DNA of 64,000 nucleotides. It comes from Serripes groenlandicus (Eukaryota > Mollusca > Bivalvia > Cardiida > Cardiidae). The translations under genes were made by a program, and so were the position numbers. The stretch covers positions 118,056,849-118,120,848 of the forward strand of contig JASEVX010000003.1 of the NCBI GenBank assembly GCA_031761405.1, written 5' to 3'. Below the pieces are notes generated by a model. The model did not search any database. It was not told the origin of the DNA and worked only from the letters and a program-made list of their open reading frames with translations. Of this stretch, positions 41,871 through 53,535 are shown piece after piece; within the stretch, counting starts at the first letter, position 1; every line of letters begins with the position of its first letter.

Positions 41871-43288
41871 AACAAGAGGGCCATGATGGCCCTTGAATCG
41901 CTCACCTGATTTTTATTTTTTTTTCACTTAAGCTATATAAGCCTCGCCCCCTGGCAGCCAGTTTCCGACCAATCAACTTGGCTTGAAGGAATCTGATAGA
42001 GGGTCACCCTAGGAACATTTCAACAAAATTATTTGAAAGTCGGCCAGATACTTTTGGAGGAGAAGATTTTTTAAGTTTTCACTATAGCCATATAATGCAA
42101 AATAGCCCTGCCTACTGGCGGCCATGTTTTTTGACCAATCAACATGGCTTGAAGGAATCTGAAAGTGGGTCATCCAAGGAACATTTCTACAAAATTATTT
42201 GAAAATCGGGCCGACACTTTTGGAGAAGAAGATTTTTTAAGTTTGCACTATAGCCATATAAGGCAAAATAGCCCCGCCCCCCCCATGGCGGCCATGTTTT
42301 TCGACCAATCAACATGGCTTGAAGGAATCTGATAGAGGGTCACTTAAGAAACATTTCTACAAAATTATTTGAAAATCTTCCAACCAATTTGGGAGAAGAA
42401 GAATTTTGAAGTTTTTTTGGTTTCGTTGCCATGGAAACCAGAATTTTGCATGGATCCCAAAAATTTGAAGGAATTCTGGTGAGGTCAATGAGAGGATGCT
42501 TTCTGTGAAGTTTCATCCCAATTGACCCACTGGTTACTGAGGAGAAGATGTTGAAGATTTTTTAAGTTTTCACTTTGGCCATATAAGGCAAAATAGCCCC
42601 GCCCCCTGGCGGCCATGTTTTTTGACCAATCAACATGGCTTGAAGGAATCTGATAGAGGATTACCCAAGGAACATTTCTACAAAATTATTTGAAAATCGG
42701 CCTGACACTTTTGGAGAAGAAGATTTTTCTAAGTTTGCACTATAGCCATATAAGGCAAAATAGCCCCGCCCCCCTGGCGGCCATGTTTTTCGACCAATCA
42801 ACATGGCTTGAAGGAATCTGATAGAGGGTCACCCAAGGAACATTTCTACAAAATTATTTGAAAATCGGCCTTACACTTTCGGAGGAGAAGATTTTTTAAG
42901 TTTTCACTATAGCCATATAAGGCAAAATAGCCCCGCCCCCCCTGGCGGCCATGTTTTTCGACCAATTAACACGGCTTGAAGGAATCTGATAGAGGGTCAT
43001 CCAAGGAACATTTCTACAAAATTATTTGAAAATCTGCCAACCAATTTGGGAGAAGAAGAATTTTGAAGTTTTTTCGGTTTCGTTGCCATGGAAACCAGAA
43101 TTTTGCATGGATCCCAAAAATTTGAAGGAATTCTGGTGAGGTCAATGAGAGGATGCTTTCTGTGAAGTTTCATCCAAATTGACCCACTGGTTACTGAGGA
43201 GAAGAAGTTGACGCACGACGGACGACGGACGCCGGACAAAAGGCGATCACAATAACTCACCTTGAGCAAAGCTCAGGTGAGCTAAAAA
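41871..43288 (+). mobile_element. Complete AACAAGAG element, 166-bp cores, GCTCACCT ends
   Basis: AACAAGAGGGCCATGATGGCC hairpin, TCGCTCACCTGA; about six 166-bp monomers (AACATGGCTTGAAGGAATCT, GAGGGTCACCCAAGGAACAT); two copies of a GTTGCCATGGAAACCAGAAT segment; GACGGACGACGGACGCCGGA; closing CACCTTGAGCAAAGCTCAGG then TGAGCTAAAAA. Non-coding. Confidence 0.88.
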
Positions 43289-43365
43289 ACAAGCTTTAAC
43301 ATTGATGTTAACTGAATGTCTGACACCACCATAGACAGAAAAGCAACAATCTAGTTTTGTTGTGG

Positions 43366-43551
43366 CAGAGCTCTAGATAAGGGGCGTTTTGCATGTTCTG
43401 AAATCTTTATTAGACAATATAACCCTAATAAAGTGGGTACTTAAAAGATGATTCTTTTGAGTACTCTCATCATATAGTTTGGTTGGATAATAAGACATTA
43501 AGAGAGATATTATGGGGAAAAGAGCTCTTTATCCCTTCTTATCTGGATCTC
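43366..43551 (+). mobile_element. hAT-like MITE, 8-bp duplication
   Basis: CAGAGCTCTAGATAAGGGGC at one end, CTTCTTATCTGGATCTC at the other, centre GGTACTTAAAAG...TTTTGAGTACTC. Flanks TGTTGTGG (43358-43365) and TCTTGTGG (43552-43559) match at 7 of 8. The 8-bp target and CAGAG end fit hAT. Confidence 0.75.
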
Positions 43552-43559
43552 TCTTGTGG

Positions 43560-43636
43560 AGAGACAAAAATACTTTTATTTAGAAAGATAATTTCAAAGT
43601 AGTTTGCAGCAGATTTATTGTATGTGGGAAAGGGGG
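43560..43636 (+). mobile_element. piggyBac-like MITE, right-end relic
   Basis: TTCAAAGTAGTTTGCAGCAG, TTGTATGTGGGAAAGGG. Confidence 0.6.
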
Positions 43637-43667
43637 AACAATCTGGGGTCTTGTTGTATCTGCAAAC

Positions 43668-43927
43668 AGATTGATTGATTGCTTGGTGTTTTACGCCGTT
43701 TCTAACTATTTTTCAGTTTTCATCATTTTTCTCTCAAATATATCACGGCATTTCTTGGGTAAGTTACCAGTACTACCGTTCCATTTATTCTGACACCAGC
43801 CAGTCAGTTGTAATACTAATCCCAAAACCCTAAGCGCCAAAGAGGAAATCCATTACTAACATTTTTATAAAGTCTTTGGTATGACCCGACCAAGGCGGTG
43901 CTCTACCATTACACCACCAAGGCAGTT
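43668..43927 (-). mobile_element. tRNA-derived SINE with decayed head
   Basis: Tail TTGATTGCTTGGTGTTTTAC, body ATTCTGACACCAGCCAGTCA and AAGCGCCAAAGAGG, head GGTGGTGTAATGGTAGAGCA on the minus strand. Its AACATTTTTATAAAGTCTTT segment is the unoccupied counterpart of the MITE site at 55495. Confidence 0.75.
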
Positions 43928-44047
43928 CATCTGCAATAGAGAACCTCAATCATTCACATACATTAAGATGAGCCTTCCATATAACTTTCAATGAAAACCA
44001 GATCTTCAGGCCTTTTATGCCCTTTCCTGTGTTCACTCCATTACATT

Positions 44048-44206
44048 ATAATGTTTTCCCGTGTACAATAAACATGCAGCAGACAGACTTTGCAAACATC
44101 CTGGCAAAAAAAAGGAATATCTTAAAAAATGAAACATTGCAAAGTTTTTAAAAGTTGTCTGCTGCAGAAGGATCAAAATGCATCTACATTTGGGGAATAA
44201 CTAAAA
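44048..44206 (+). mobile_element. piggyBac-like MITE, reduced
   Basis: GTTTTCCCGTGTACAATAAA, CATGCAGCAGACAGACTTTG; right AGTTGTCTGCTGCAGAAGGA, TTTGGGGAATAA. Confidence 0.6.
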
Positions 44207-44209
44207 GCA

Positions 44210-44650
44210 AGAGCACGCATAATAAAAGTTATCTAAGTACTTAAGTAAAAGAAAGCACACACTGAGTAACCCAAATAAAATAGAAACCAAAAATAAACAA
44301 TACAAACGATGGACTTGTTCCTGAAAACAGCGTTAGTTTTGGTAATCATATTATCTACTATTAAAACTTCAATACTAAATGAAATCTAAATAAGAGATAT
44401 TTGTCAAATATAATCCCCCTCCCGTTTTTTGCATTCAAGGTCACTGTGACCTTGACCTTTGAAATGATGACCTCAAAATCATTAGGGGCCATCAACTGGT
44501 CATGCCCATCGTCCCTGCTAAATTTGAGCACTGCAGGTCCAAGCATTTACCTAGTTATCAATCGGGCAATCTTTGGTCTATGGACATGTGGTGGCAATTA
44601 TATACACCGTCTTTTTCGAATGGGGCGGCATATATATTAGAAACCATTTT
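44210..44650. other. No gene; a short GTCACTGTGACCTTGACC repeat
   Basis: AAGGTCACTGTGACCTTGAC near 44440 is a palindromic motif typical of bivalve dispersed repeats; no other content identified. Confidence 0.45.
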
Positions 44651-44654
44651 TTCT

Positions 44655-44990
44655 GACTGATGCCTTCTGACGACTCTGAAGCAAAATTCTTTTGAAAACA
44701 TTTGTCTTCAAACTTGTAAAAAGCCATTCTTTCAAATGTTCAGGTGTTACCATTTCTTCCCCTCAGATAATAGCAAAATATTTCATACATCAACCTACAC
44801 ATAAAATCATGTCCACTTTGATAACATCCTAGACAAAATATGTTACATATGAAAAGTTGGATACATGATTTTGATACCAAGTTGAAAATGTTATGGGGAA
44901 AAAAATGAGTAATTTCTCTATTTCTCACAATGTCATAAAATGTTATCTGCTGTAGTTACATCAGAAATAGTCTGTAAGATGTAAACAAGA
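44655..44990. mobile_element. piggyBac-like MITE relics
   Basis: TGATGCCTTCTGACGACTCT with GAAGCAAAATTCTTTTG, and ACCATTTCTTCCCCTCAGAT through GTTATCTGCTGTAGTTACAT. Two badly decayed copies. Confidence 0.45.
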
Positions 44991-45134
44991 GTAAGAATCT
45001 AATCTCATTAAAAAAAAATTGTTGATGATCAAATTGTTTTTGTTTTTTAAAAGGGAAAATACATAAATGTGAAAAATCTCCATAAACAAGATAATTAGTT
45101 GAATTGAGATCCCCTGCCAAAATAACAAGACAGT

Positions 45135-45500
45135 GCGCTCAACTTTTCCACCGCCTTTTAAAGTTTTCACTATTTCCATATAACGCAAAACAGCCTGTTA
45201 TTCCACCAATTGACATGGCTTGAAGGAATCTGATAGGGGGGCAACCAAGGAATTGTTTTACAAAATTATTTGAAATTTGGCCAACCAGATTGGGAGAAGA
45301 AGAATTTTAAAGTTTTTTCTTTCGGTCGCCATGCATAATGGAAACTGGAATTTTGCATAGATCTGAACAATTTGAAGAAATTTAGGATAGGACATTGTAA
45401 GGATGCTACCTGTGAAGTTACATCAATTTGGCCAAGTGGTTACAGAGGAGAAGTTGTTTGAATAAAAAGGTGGACGACACACACACAATTCGCCATGATA
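45135..45500 (+). mobile_element. 166-bp-core element fragment
   Basis: GTTTTCACTATTTCCATATA, ATTGACATGGCTTGAAGGAA, then the GAAACTGGAATTTTGCATAG and ACACACACAATTCGCCATG 3' module. Neither end is intact. Confidence 0.65.
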
Positions 45501-45592
45501 TAATGCAAAAAGTTCAATTTGAGTTCACATAGTAAAATTCCAATATATCTTGAAAATGTTCAAAGCATGCTATATTTCCTCACACAAAAAAA

Positions 45593-45616
45593 AAGCGTCT
45601 ATATGAGGGAAAGGGT
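45593..45616 (+). mobile_element. piggyBac-like MITE, solo right end
   Basis: AGCGTCTATATGAGGGAAAG plus GG and TTAA; nothing of the rest. Confidence 0.7.
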
Positions 45617-45836
45617 TAATGTATACTAAAATTAGAATGTGTGAACAAAAAATTCAAGGAGGCATTTCTTTCGTGTTCCTGAAGCAATCTTAGTGAAACA
45701 TGCCGTCGGACCTTTCCATATATCATTTATCAAATCCATCCAACCATGCCTTAGATAGGACTCCGGACAGACGACACCAAAAAAATATCCTATCATAAGC
45801 TGGGGATAACAATTCTCTAAACTGACAAATTTTACT

Positions 45837-47347
45837 AACAAGAGGGCCATGATGGCCCTGGATCGCTCACCTTAATTATACAATGTACTGCAATGCAAAA
45901 CACATCAAGACAATTATTCTGAATGCATCCTCCACAGTGTTAACAATATTTTCCTTCATTTGGCCTAGTGATCTATATTTTGTTACCTGATATGACCCAT
46001 ATTCCTACATGGACTAGATATCATTAAGAAAACATTCTGACAAAGTTTCAACTTGCTCAAAGTAAAAATGCGGCCTCCGGAGTTTGAACAATATTTTCCT
46101 TTATTGACCTAGTTTCTGATCCAATATGACCCATATTCGAACTTGACCTAGATATAATTCAGACAAACATTCTGACCAAATTTCAAGCTGCTGAAGCAAA
46201 AAATGTGGCATCCAAAGTGTTCACAAGATTTTCCTTCAATTTGATCTAGTGACCTAGTTTTTGACCCGGCATGACCCATATTCGAACTTGGCCTAAATAT
46301 CATTCAGCTCAACATTCTGAACAAATTTCAAGCCGCTGAAGCAAAACATGCGGCTTCTACAGAGTTAACAAGATTTTCCCTTAATTTGGCCTTGTGACCT
46401 AGTTTCTGATCCAATATGGCCCATATTTAAACTTGACCTAGATATCTTTAAGACAAACATTCTGACAAAATTTCAAGCTGCTGAAACAAAAAATGAGGCA
46501 TCCAAAGTGTTAACAAGATTTTCCTTCAATTTGGCCTAGTGATCTAGTTTTTGACCCGGCATGACCCATATTCGAACTTGGCCTAGATATCATTCAGCTC
46601 AACATTCTGAACAAATTTCAAGCCGCTGAAGCAAAATATGCAGCTTCTACAGAGTTAACAAGATTTTCCCTCAATTTGGCCTAGTGACCTAGTTTCTGAC
46701 CCAATATGACCCATATTTGAACTTGACCTAGATATCTTTAAGACAAACATTCTGACCAAATTTCAAGTTGTTGAAGCAAAAAATGCGGCATCCAAAGTGT
46801 TAACAAGATTTTCCTTCAATTTGACCTAGTGACCTAGTTTTTGACCCGACATAACCCATATTCGAACTTGACCTAGATATTTTTAAGACAAACATTCTGA
46901 CAAAATTTCAAACTGCTGAAGCAAAAATTGCGGCCTCTGGAGTGTTAACAAGATTTTCCTTCAATTTGGCCTAGTGACCTACTTCTTGACCCGACGTGAC
47001 CCATGTTCGAACTTGACCTACATGTCATTAAGACAAACATTCTGATAAAGTTTCAACATGCTCAAGTTGAAAATGTGGCCTCCAGAGTGTTAACAAGATT
47101 TCGCTTCAATTTGACCTAGTGACCTCGTTTTTGACCTCATATGGCCCAGTTTCGAACTTGTCCAAGATTTTATGGAGATGAACGTTCTGATAAACTTTCA
47201 TGAAGATTAGATGCAAAATGTAGCCTGTAGAGTGTTAACAAGCTCAAATGTTGACGACGCACGACGCACGACGGACGACGGACGGACGCCGGACAAAATG
47301 TGATCCCAATAGCTCACCTTGCACTTCGTGCATAGGTGAGCTAAAAA
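45837..47347 (+). mobile_element. Complete AACAAGAG element, about 145-bp cores, GCTCACCT ends
   Basis: AACAAGAGGGCCATGATGGCC, TCGCTCACCTT; eight or so monomers of about 145 bp (TTGGCCTAGTGACCTAGTTT at about 46251, 46397, 46542, 46686, 46830, 46976, 47120); GACGACGGACGGACGCCGGA; closing hairpin CACCTTGCACTTCGTGCATA then GGTGAGCTAAAAA. Its ends match those of 41871-43288 while the cores differ. Confidence 0.88.
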
Positions 47348-47450
47348 TGTGTTTAAAAAGACGCCGCTAAAATAAGCAATTACTCTTTTTCAATAATGTT
47401 TCTTATCAAAGCTTTATGTGCCTTTCTTCCTCAATATGCAATTCTATTAA

Positions 47451-47648
47451 CCCTTTCCCACATATACACACTTTCTGACGTCTCTTGAAAACATTGTGAC
47501 AAAAGAAGAAATTGCTCAAAACGAGCAATTTCTTCTTTTGCCACAATGTTTTCATTTTTGTTCAGTAATTATACCTACAATTTTAGATTATTTTTGAGAG
47601 GACATTTTCAAAGTCATCTGCTACAGATTTGCTGTAAATTGGAAAGGG
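47451..47648 (-). mobile_element. piggyBac-like MITE, TTAA duplication
   Basis: TTAA 47447-47450 and 47649-47652. Lost the left CTGCAGCAGACG block (GACGTCTCTTGAAAAC). Lies 52 bases beyond the donor of the SIK-like exon, in its intron. Confidence 0.88.
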
Positions 47649-47700
47649 TTAAAAAAGCATGATGTACTGGGTCAATTGATATATATATAAATAGATATAC

Positions 47701-47927
47701 CTGTAGCTCATGACATTCTTGCTGTAACTGTTTCAGGCTGTTCTGACTACTGGTCTGTCGTATGTTAGAATGTTGCTGACTAAGTGTCTGATTGTACAGT
47801 TTCTCCAGATTTGTGAGCTGGTACTTGTGTAGGCTGCCACATGCTAGGCTGTCGCTCGCTCTTCTAACAGGAGAGTACCTACCACTTGGTAAATGAAGAC
47901 AATTCTCATCTTTGTATGAATATGGGG
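47701..47927 (-). CDS. SIK-like kinase, internal exon with RRAS site
   Basis: Salt-inducible kinases are AMPK-related Ser/Thr kinases that phosphorylate CRTC and class IIa HDACs and are restrained by PKA and 14-3-3. Minus-strand exon from acceptor CTTTCATTTTAG| to donor CTACAG|GTATAT, entry phase 1 and exit phase 0, 75 full codons. Peptide YSYKDENCLHLPSGRYSPV followed by RRASD, then a Gln/Ser-rich stretch ending SLKQLQQECHELQ. Vertebrate SIK2/SIK3 have a closely similar YKD-N-LHLP-R-SPVRR-S block and a KQLQQEC-QLQ block in this order. RRAS is the PKA/14-3-3-type site (human SIK2 Ser587 by position, from memory). SIK2 versus SIK3 cannot be decided. Confidence 0.85.
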
Positions 47928-48094
47928 CTAAAATGAAAGATAAAAACATCAAAGATGAAATATTATACAGATTAAGGAGTAAATAGTTTTTCACTCCAAA
48001 GCATCTCTCCTGAAATATGCCCATTATCTAGAGCTTTTGGAATTTTGAAGAAGACTTGAAAACATTGCTTTAACTGTTTTCCTGAAACAATACT

Positions 48095-48268
48095 TTAAAC
48101 CTTTCCCACATTATAACAAAAATGCAGCAATTTTTAAAACATCCAGCTAAATATATGGAATATCTCAAAATGAACGATTAATTTTTAAAAGTTGAGGAAT
48201 TGTTCATTTTTTAGCAATTTCTCCTTTTGCCAATACTGCAAAAGTCGCCTGCTGCAGATGTATTAAAG
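48095..48268 (+). mobile_element. piggyBac-like MITE, diverged
   Basis: ACCTTTCCCACATTATAACA, AAAATGCAGCAA; centre TTGTTCATTTTTTAGCAATT; GTCGCCTGCTGCAGATGTAT; right terminus lost. Confidence 0.65.
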
Positions 48269-48269
48269 G

Positions 48270-49115
48270 ATGAAGCCCTCCAGAGGAAATATAGCACTTG
48301 CAAAAGAAGCTTCTTATAAAAGTTCATTGAATTCTATCCAATGATTGCTGAGAAATATGGAAACACTATGTAAAATAATAATGGGGGCAAGAACTCTTCA
48401 AAAAACATCCATCTGGAATGTCATCAGGCACAGTACATCTACTCTTGGTATAAAATCTTCCTAAAAAAATGTCATTGAATTTTAACCACTAATTGCTGAG
48501 AAACACCACAGACAAATAAGCGATGTTGGAATATAACACTATGTATAACAAGTTAATGGAATATTGCAAGCAATACAAAAGTCCCCTACAGGACACAAAT
48601 TTATAAGTTGAAAAGGCACATTATTCGGTCAAAACTCTAGAGTTATGCTCCTTGACATACTTGGTCTTCTAATGGTCCCGAATAAATAAGTGAAGTTCTA
48701 GAGTTGTAGACAGAAAATTGCGGAACAAAGTCATCAAGTCTGACCTTGACCTTTGGATAAAGTGGCTGGTTATTTAGCATGACACAACATCTTGTTATGA
48801 AGAATAATAGTGTGAATTCATATCAAAATCTATTCAAGCAAGTGGAAGATACAGCCCCAACACTTTATCAATCCTGAGAATATTTGTGAATGTATCTGCA
48901 AGTGGGTAAGGCTTAATACATTGGAAAGAATATGTGGGTCAGCAAAAAATCATTTTGGGAAAATTAAAATGGCTTGTTTTTCCGCAAATTTTCATTTTTT
49001 ATGTTTTCAGAAGTTGTCTGCTTTTATTAACCCACACTATGATTATACTGTATGGCATTTCGAAACTTTTAGAAATATATTAATCTGAATTATGAGAAGT
49101 ATGGTTAAGATAAAA
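48270..49115. other. SIK intron without assigned feature
   Basis: Holds MITE right-end scraps near 48890-48915 (TATCTGCAAGTGGGTAAGGC) and 48955-49030 (CAGAAGTTGTCTGCTTTT). No exon seen. Confidence 0.4.
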
Positions 49116-49207
49116 AAACAAGAGCTGTCGGAGGACAGCGCGCTCGACTATATGCCGCTTATTCACATAAAGCACTATTTCATTATATTGCACTTAAGTA
49201 CTATTAA

Positions 49208-51014
49208 CCCTTTCCCTCATACGGCAATTCTGCAGCAGACGACTTTGAAGTTATTTTGTCAAAACATAGAAAATCTCCATAATTGAATGGATAACCTATG
49301 ACAACAAGAGCTGTCGGAAGACAGCGCGCTCGACTTTACAACGTTTATTCACTTAGGCACTATTTCCGTATATTGCCTTTAAGTACTATTAAATCATATA
49401 TACTCTATATGTAAAGGCAACTGAATAGATACATACATTTAAATATATATAATTTAAAAATCAAATTTCCTAAGTCAATCAAGGGCCATAACTCCATATT
49501 TAGGATACAATGGAGTTATGTAACCTAATTGTGTGATGGTCCTTAACAAATGTGTGAAGTATGAAGACTGATTTGAATGAAGGGTATTAAGAGTTATAAA
49601 TGAAAATGCCAGCTTGCCCTAAAACATTAACCGGACACCGACACTGGGGCGAGTAGTAAAGTTCCATTTTTCTTCGACTAGTCGAGCTAAAATCAAAACT
49701 TTAACGTTGAGCTAAACGCAAATGTTAAAACTGACCGAGTCCAAAAATAGCAAAACCTTTAAAAAAGGTTTTCCAAATGTTTGACACCAAATCCCGTTTG
49801 AAATGGTGAAGAACTATATTTGATAAATGAATGATCATAATTAAAAATTAATGTAACCAAAAATAATGAATTCATCTCAAATTCTCAAAATCAACCAAAA
49901 TAATGTTTTTTACCCCAAAAAGAAGGTCACATTCCATTATCTTCAACATACAATGTGAAAAAAGGAATAATATGTAATTATATTCCAAATATGAAAGCCC
50001 TAACACAAGTACTTATTGAGAAAAATTAAATAATTAAATGAAAATCCCAAATTGCCCTAAAACTTTAACCACCCAAAATCATGTCTTTTACCTCAAAAAG
50101 AAAGTCAAATCAGCATCTTCAGTTAACAATATGAGGAAAGGTATTATATGTAATTAAATTCCAAATATGAAAGCCCTAACACAAGTGCATATTGAGAAAA
50201 ATTAAAAAATTAAATGAAAATCCCAACTTGCCCTAAAACTTTAACCACCCAAAATCATGTTTGTTACATCAAAAAGAAAGTCAAAATCAGCATCTTCAGC
50301 ATACAATACGAGAAAAAGTATTATATGTAATTATATTCCAAATATGAAGGCCCTAACACAAGTGCATATTGAGAAAAATTAAAATCCCAACTTGCCCTAA
50401 AACTTTAACCACCCAAAATCATGGTTTTTTACCTCAAAAAGAAAGTCAAATCAGCATCTTCAGCTAATAATATGAGGAAAGGTATTTTATGTAATTAAAT
50501 TCCAAATATGAAAGCCCTTACACAAGACTTAGTGCTTATTGAGAAAAGTTTAAAAAATTAAATGAAAATCCCAACTTGCCCTAAAACTTTAACCACCCAA
50601 AGTCATGTGTTTTACCTCAAAAAGAAAGTCGAAATCAGCATTTACAGCATACAATATGAGGAAAAGTATTGTATGTAATTATATTCCAAATATGAAGGCC
50701 CTAACACAAGTACTTATTGAGAAAAATTAAAAAAAAAAATGAAAATCCCAACTTGCCCTAAAACTTTAACCTCCCAAAATCATGTTTTTTACCCCAAAAA
50801 GAAGGTCACACTCAGCATCTTCAGCATTCAATGTGAAGAAAGCTTAAAGGTGTAACTATATTCCAAATATGAAAGCTATAGCACAAATACTTATGAATGA
50901 AAATGCCAACTTGCCCTAAAATTTTAACCGGACGCCGATGCCGGGGCGAGTAGTAAAGCTCTCATATTCTTCGAATAGTCGAGCTAAAAAGTGGAAAACA
51001 TTGTTGCAAAATTT
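49208..51014 (+). mobile_element. piggyBac-like MITE interrupted by an AACAAGAG element
   Basis: Left half CCCTTTCCCTCATACGGCAA to GGATAACCTATGAC (TTAA 49204-49207); right part resumes AAAAAGTGGAAAACATTGTT at 50986 and stops at about 51014. The halves join exactly as the intact copies read. Confidence 0.85.
49303..50985 (+). mobile_element. AACAAGAG element inserted in the MITE
   Basis: AACAAGAGCTGTCGGAAGAC, GCGCTCGAC to TTCGAATAGTCGAGCT. An internal end-like segment at about 49660-49696 (CTTCGACTAGTCGAGCTAAA) suggests it is composite. Cores of 160-185 bp between 49700 and 50930. Confidence 0.8.
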
Positions 51015-52086
51015 TCTAAGTAATTCAAGGGCCATTACTCCATATTTAGGATGCAATGGAGTTATCTAACCTAATTGTACGATGGTCCTTAACAAATGTG
51101 TGAAGTATGAAGTGATTTGAATTATGAAACTTTAACGCAAATGTTAAAACTGACCGAGTTTAAAAATAGCAAAACCTAAAAAAAAGGTTTACCAAATGTT
51201 TGACATCATGCAAAACCCGTTTGATATGTTGAAGAATTATATTTGATAAATGAATGATCACAATTAGAAAGGAATGTAACCAAAAATTATGAATTTATCT
51301 AAAATTCTCAAAATCAAACAAAAATCATGTTATTTATTCCCAAAAAGTCACACTCAGCATCTTCAACATACAATGTGAAGAAAGGTATTATATGTAATTA
51401 TATTCCAAATATGAAAGCCCTAACACAAGTACTTATTGAGAAAAAAAATTAAAAAAAAAAAATCCAACTTGCCCTAAAACTTTAACCACCCAAAATCATG
51501 TTTTTTACCCCAAAAAGAAGGTCACACTCAGCATCTTCAGCATTCAATGTGAAGAAAGGTATAAGATGTAACTACATTCCAAATATTAAAGCCGTAGCAC
51601 AAATACTTATTGAGAAAAATTAAAAAAATTAAATGAAAAAGCCAACTTGCCCTAAAACTTTAACCACCAAAAATCACATCTTTTACCCCAAAAAGAAGGT
51701 CACACTCAGAATCTTCAGCATACAATATGAAGACAGGTATTAGATGTAATTATATTCCAAATATAAAAGCCCTAGCATAAGTAACTATTGAGAAAAAAAA
51801 AAAAAAAAATATCCAACTTGCCCTAAAACTTTAACCACAGAAAATCATGTTTTTTACCCCAAAAAGAAGGTCACACTCAATACCTTTAACATTCAATGTG
51901 AAGAAAGGTATAAGATGTAACTATATTCCAAATATTAAAGCCCTAGCACAAATACTTATGAATGAAAATGCCAACTTGCCCTAAAACTTTAACTGAACGC
52001 CGACGGAGACGCCGGGGGCGAGTAGTAAAGCTCTCATATTCTTCGAATAGTCGAGCTAAAAAGAGAAAATAGTTAAAATAAAATAA

Positions 52087-52525
52087 AACAAGAGGACCAT
52101 GATGGTTCCATATTACCTAATTTACTAGAACTTAATATATTTCAATGTACTTTTCTGTATTCATAGAAAAAAAATGAAATGATAGCCATGTCTTTCAACG
52201 GGTTGGAATTATTTCAACAATCTTGGTACATGTAGTTAGTTTTAGACAAGAAGTTTATCCAAGTTTTTGGCATCAAAAGGGAAAGTTTATAGAGCTCTCT
52301 GATATTTGGGGTATCTGAACGCCTTTCCTTTGATGTAAAATCATGAGTTTGGTAAAACTGTAATCAAAATGTGCAATGTAAGTTCGACTTGTATTTTATA
52401 AAGGATAACAAGCACTTTTTCAATATAATAATTTATGAAGTGACAAAATCAATGCATGTCCTTTTACCATTCTTTACCAGACAGCAATACCATAGGTAAA
52501 TAGTTTGTTTTCCAGTAGTTCAGTC
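52087..52525. other. AACAAGAG stub and unassigned intron sequence
   Basis: AACAAGAGGACCATGATGGT at 52087 is a 5' end with its hairpin but no identifiable body. The rest to 52525 has no recognised feature. Confidence 0.5.
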
Positions 52526-52893
52526 CAGAGCTTTAGATAAGGGGCGTTTTGCATGTTCTAAAATCCTTAATTGACCCTCTAACCCTATGTTGTGGGTACT
52601 CAAAACATAGGGTTTGATTTAACCCTTTACCTCATATAGACGCTTTCTGACGCCTCTGCAGCAGGCGGCTATTTGAAAACATAGTGACAAAAGAAGAAAT
52701 TGCACAAAACGTGCAATTTCTCCTTTTGCCACAATGTTTTCCACTTTTAGTCATAGGTTATCCATTCAATTATAGAGATTTTCAAAATATGTTCAATGTC
52801 GTCTGCTGCAGAATTGTCGTATGAGGGAAAGGGTTAATAATGAGAGAAATTGAGGGAAAAGGAGCTGAATACCCCTCCTTATCTGGACCTCTG
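52526..52893 (+). mobile_element. hAT-like MITE split by a piggyBac-like MITE
   Basis: CAGAGCTTTAGATAAGGGGC at the left; CCCCTCCTTATCTGGACCTC then TG at the right. Flanks GTTCAGTC and GTTCACCA agree at 5 of 8. Contains the MITE 52623-52833. Confidence 0.75.
52623..52833 (-). mobile_element. piggyBac-like MITE in a hAT-like MITE
   Basis: TTAA 52619-52622 and 52834-52837. Centre AAATTGCACAAAACGTGCAA. Confidence 0.92.
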
Positions 52894-53039
52894 GTTCACC
52901 ATCTCAATTCCAGACACTTCCCACCAACATTATAGATTGAGATCAGGCAGCATGGTGTTGAGCCAGAAAATGTTTATCTACACTTGTCATAATACACATC
53001 AGTCAAGAAGAAAACAAATCTACAAGATATGGGCTGTAT

Positions 53040-53259
53040 CCCTTTCCAACATATACTCTTTCTGATGCCACTGCAGCAGACGATCATTGAAAACAATGTG
53101 ACAAAAGGAGAAATTGATTAAAACAAGCAATTTCTCCATTTGTCACATTGTTTTCAACTTTTTTTCAGCAATTATACCTACAGTTATTGAGATTTTCCAT
53201 ATTTTTGCTAAGAAGTTTTCAAAGTCGTCTGCTGCAGATTTGTTGTAGGTGGGAAAGGG
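53040..53259 (-). mobile_element. piggyBac-like MITE
   Basis: CCCTTTCCAACATATACTCT to GTAGGTGGGAAAGGG. Centre GAAATTGATTAAAACAAGCA. Flanks no longer TTAA. Confidence 0.85.
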
Positions 53260-53329
53260 CTATTGTTGATGAGCATGATTTGAATCTGGGTTTTACATTA
53301 CTTTCTACAATAATAAAGTATATCAGAAC

Positions 53330-53500
53330 ATTCCCTGGATAAATGACCAGAACAACCACTATGTTTATCCCAACATTGATACATAAGTGGTAATGGTTTC
53401 ACTGTAACCCTGAGTGGGAGGGACCTCGTTATTACCCGACTGTATGACCTGACCAGGGATTGAACCCTGGTCCACTGCTCCAGGGCAGGCATGGACATGA
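53330..53500 (-). mobile_element. tRNA-derived SINE, partial
   Basis: B-box region on the minus strand GGACCAGGGTTCAATCCCTG; body TGTATGACCTGACCAGG and ATAAATGACCAGAACAACCA on plus. Tail missing. Confidence 0.6.
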
Positions 53501-53535
53501 ACACAGATTGTGTATGAAAGTTTGATCTAAACCTG

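Larger units (their letters stand above)
49117..52062 (+). mobile_element. AACAAGAG element with GCTCGACTAT ends, opened by nested insertions
   Basis: AACAAGAGCTGTCGGAGGAC then GCGCTCGACTAT at the left; interior resumes at about 51015 (TTCTAAGTAATTCAAGGGCC); cores of about 160-185 bp (ACTTGCCCTAAAACTTTAAC, CAGCATCTTCAGCAT); CGCCGACGGAGACGCCGGGG; end CTTCGAATAGTCGAGCTAAA. GCTCGACTAT / ATAGTCGAGC are perfect partners. Confidence 0.8.
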
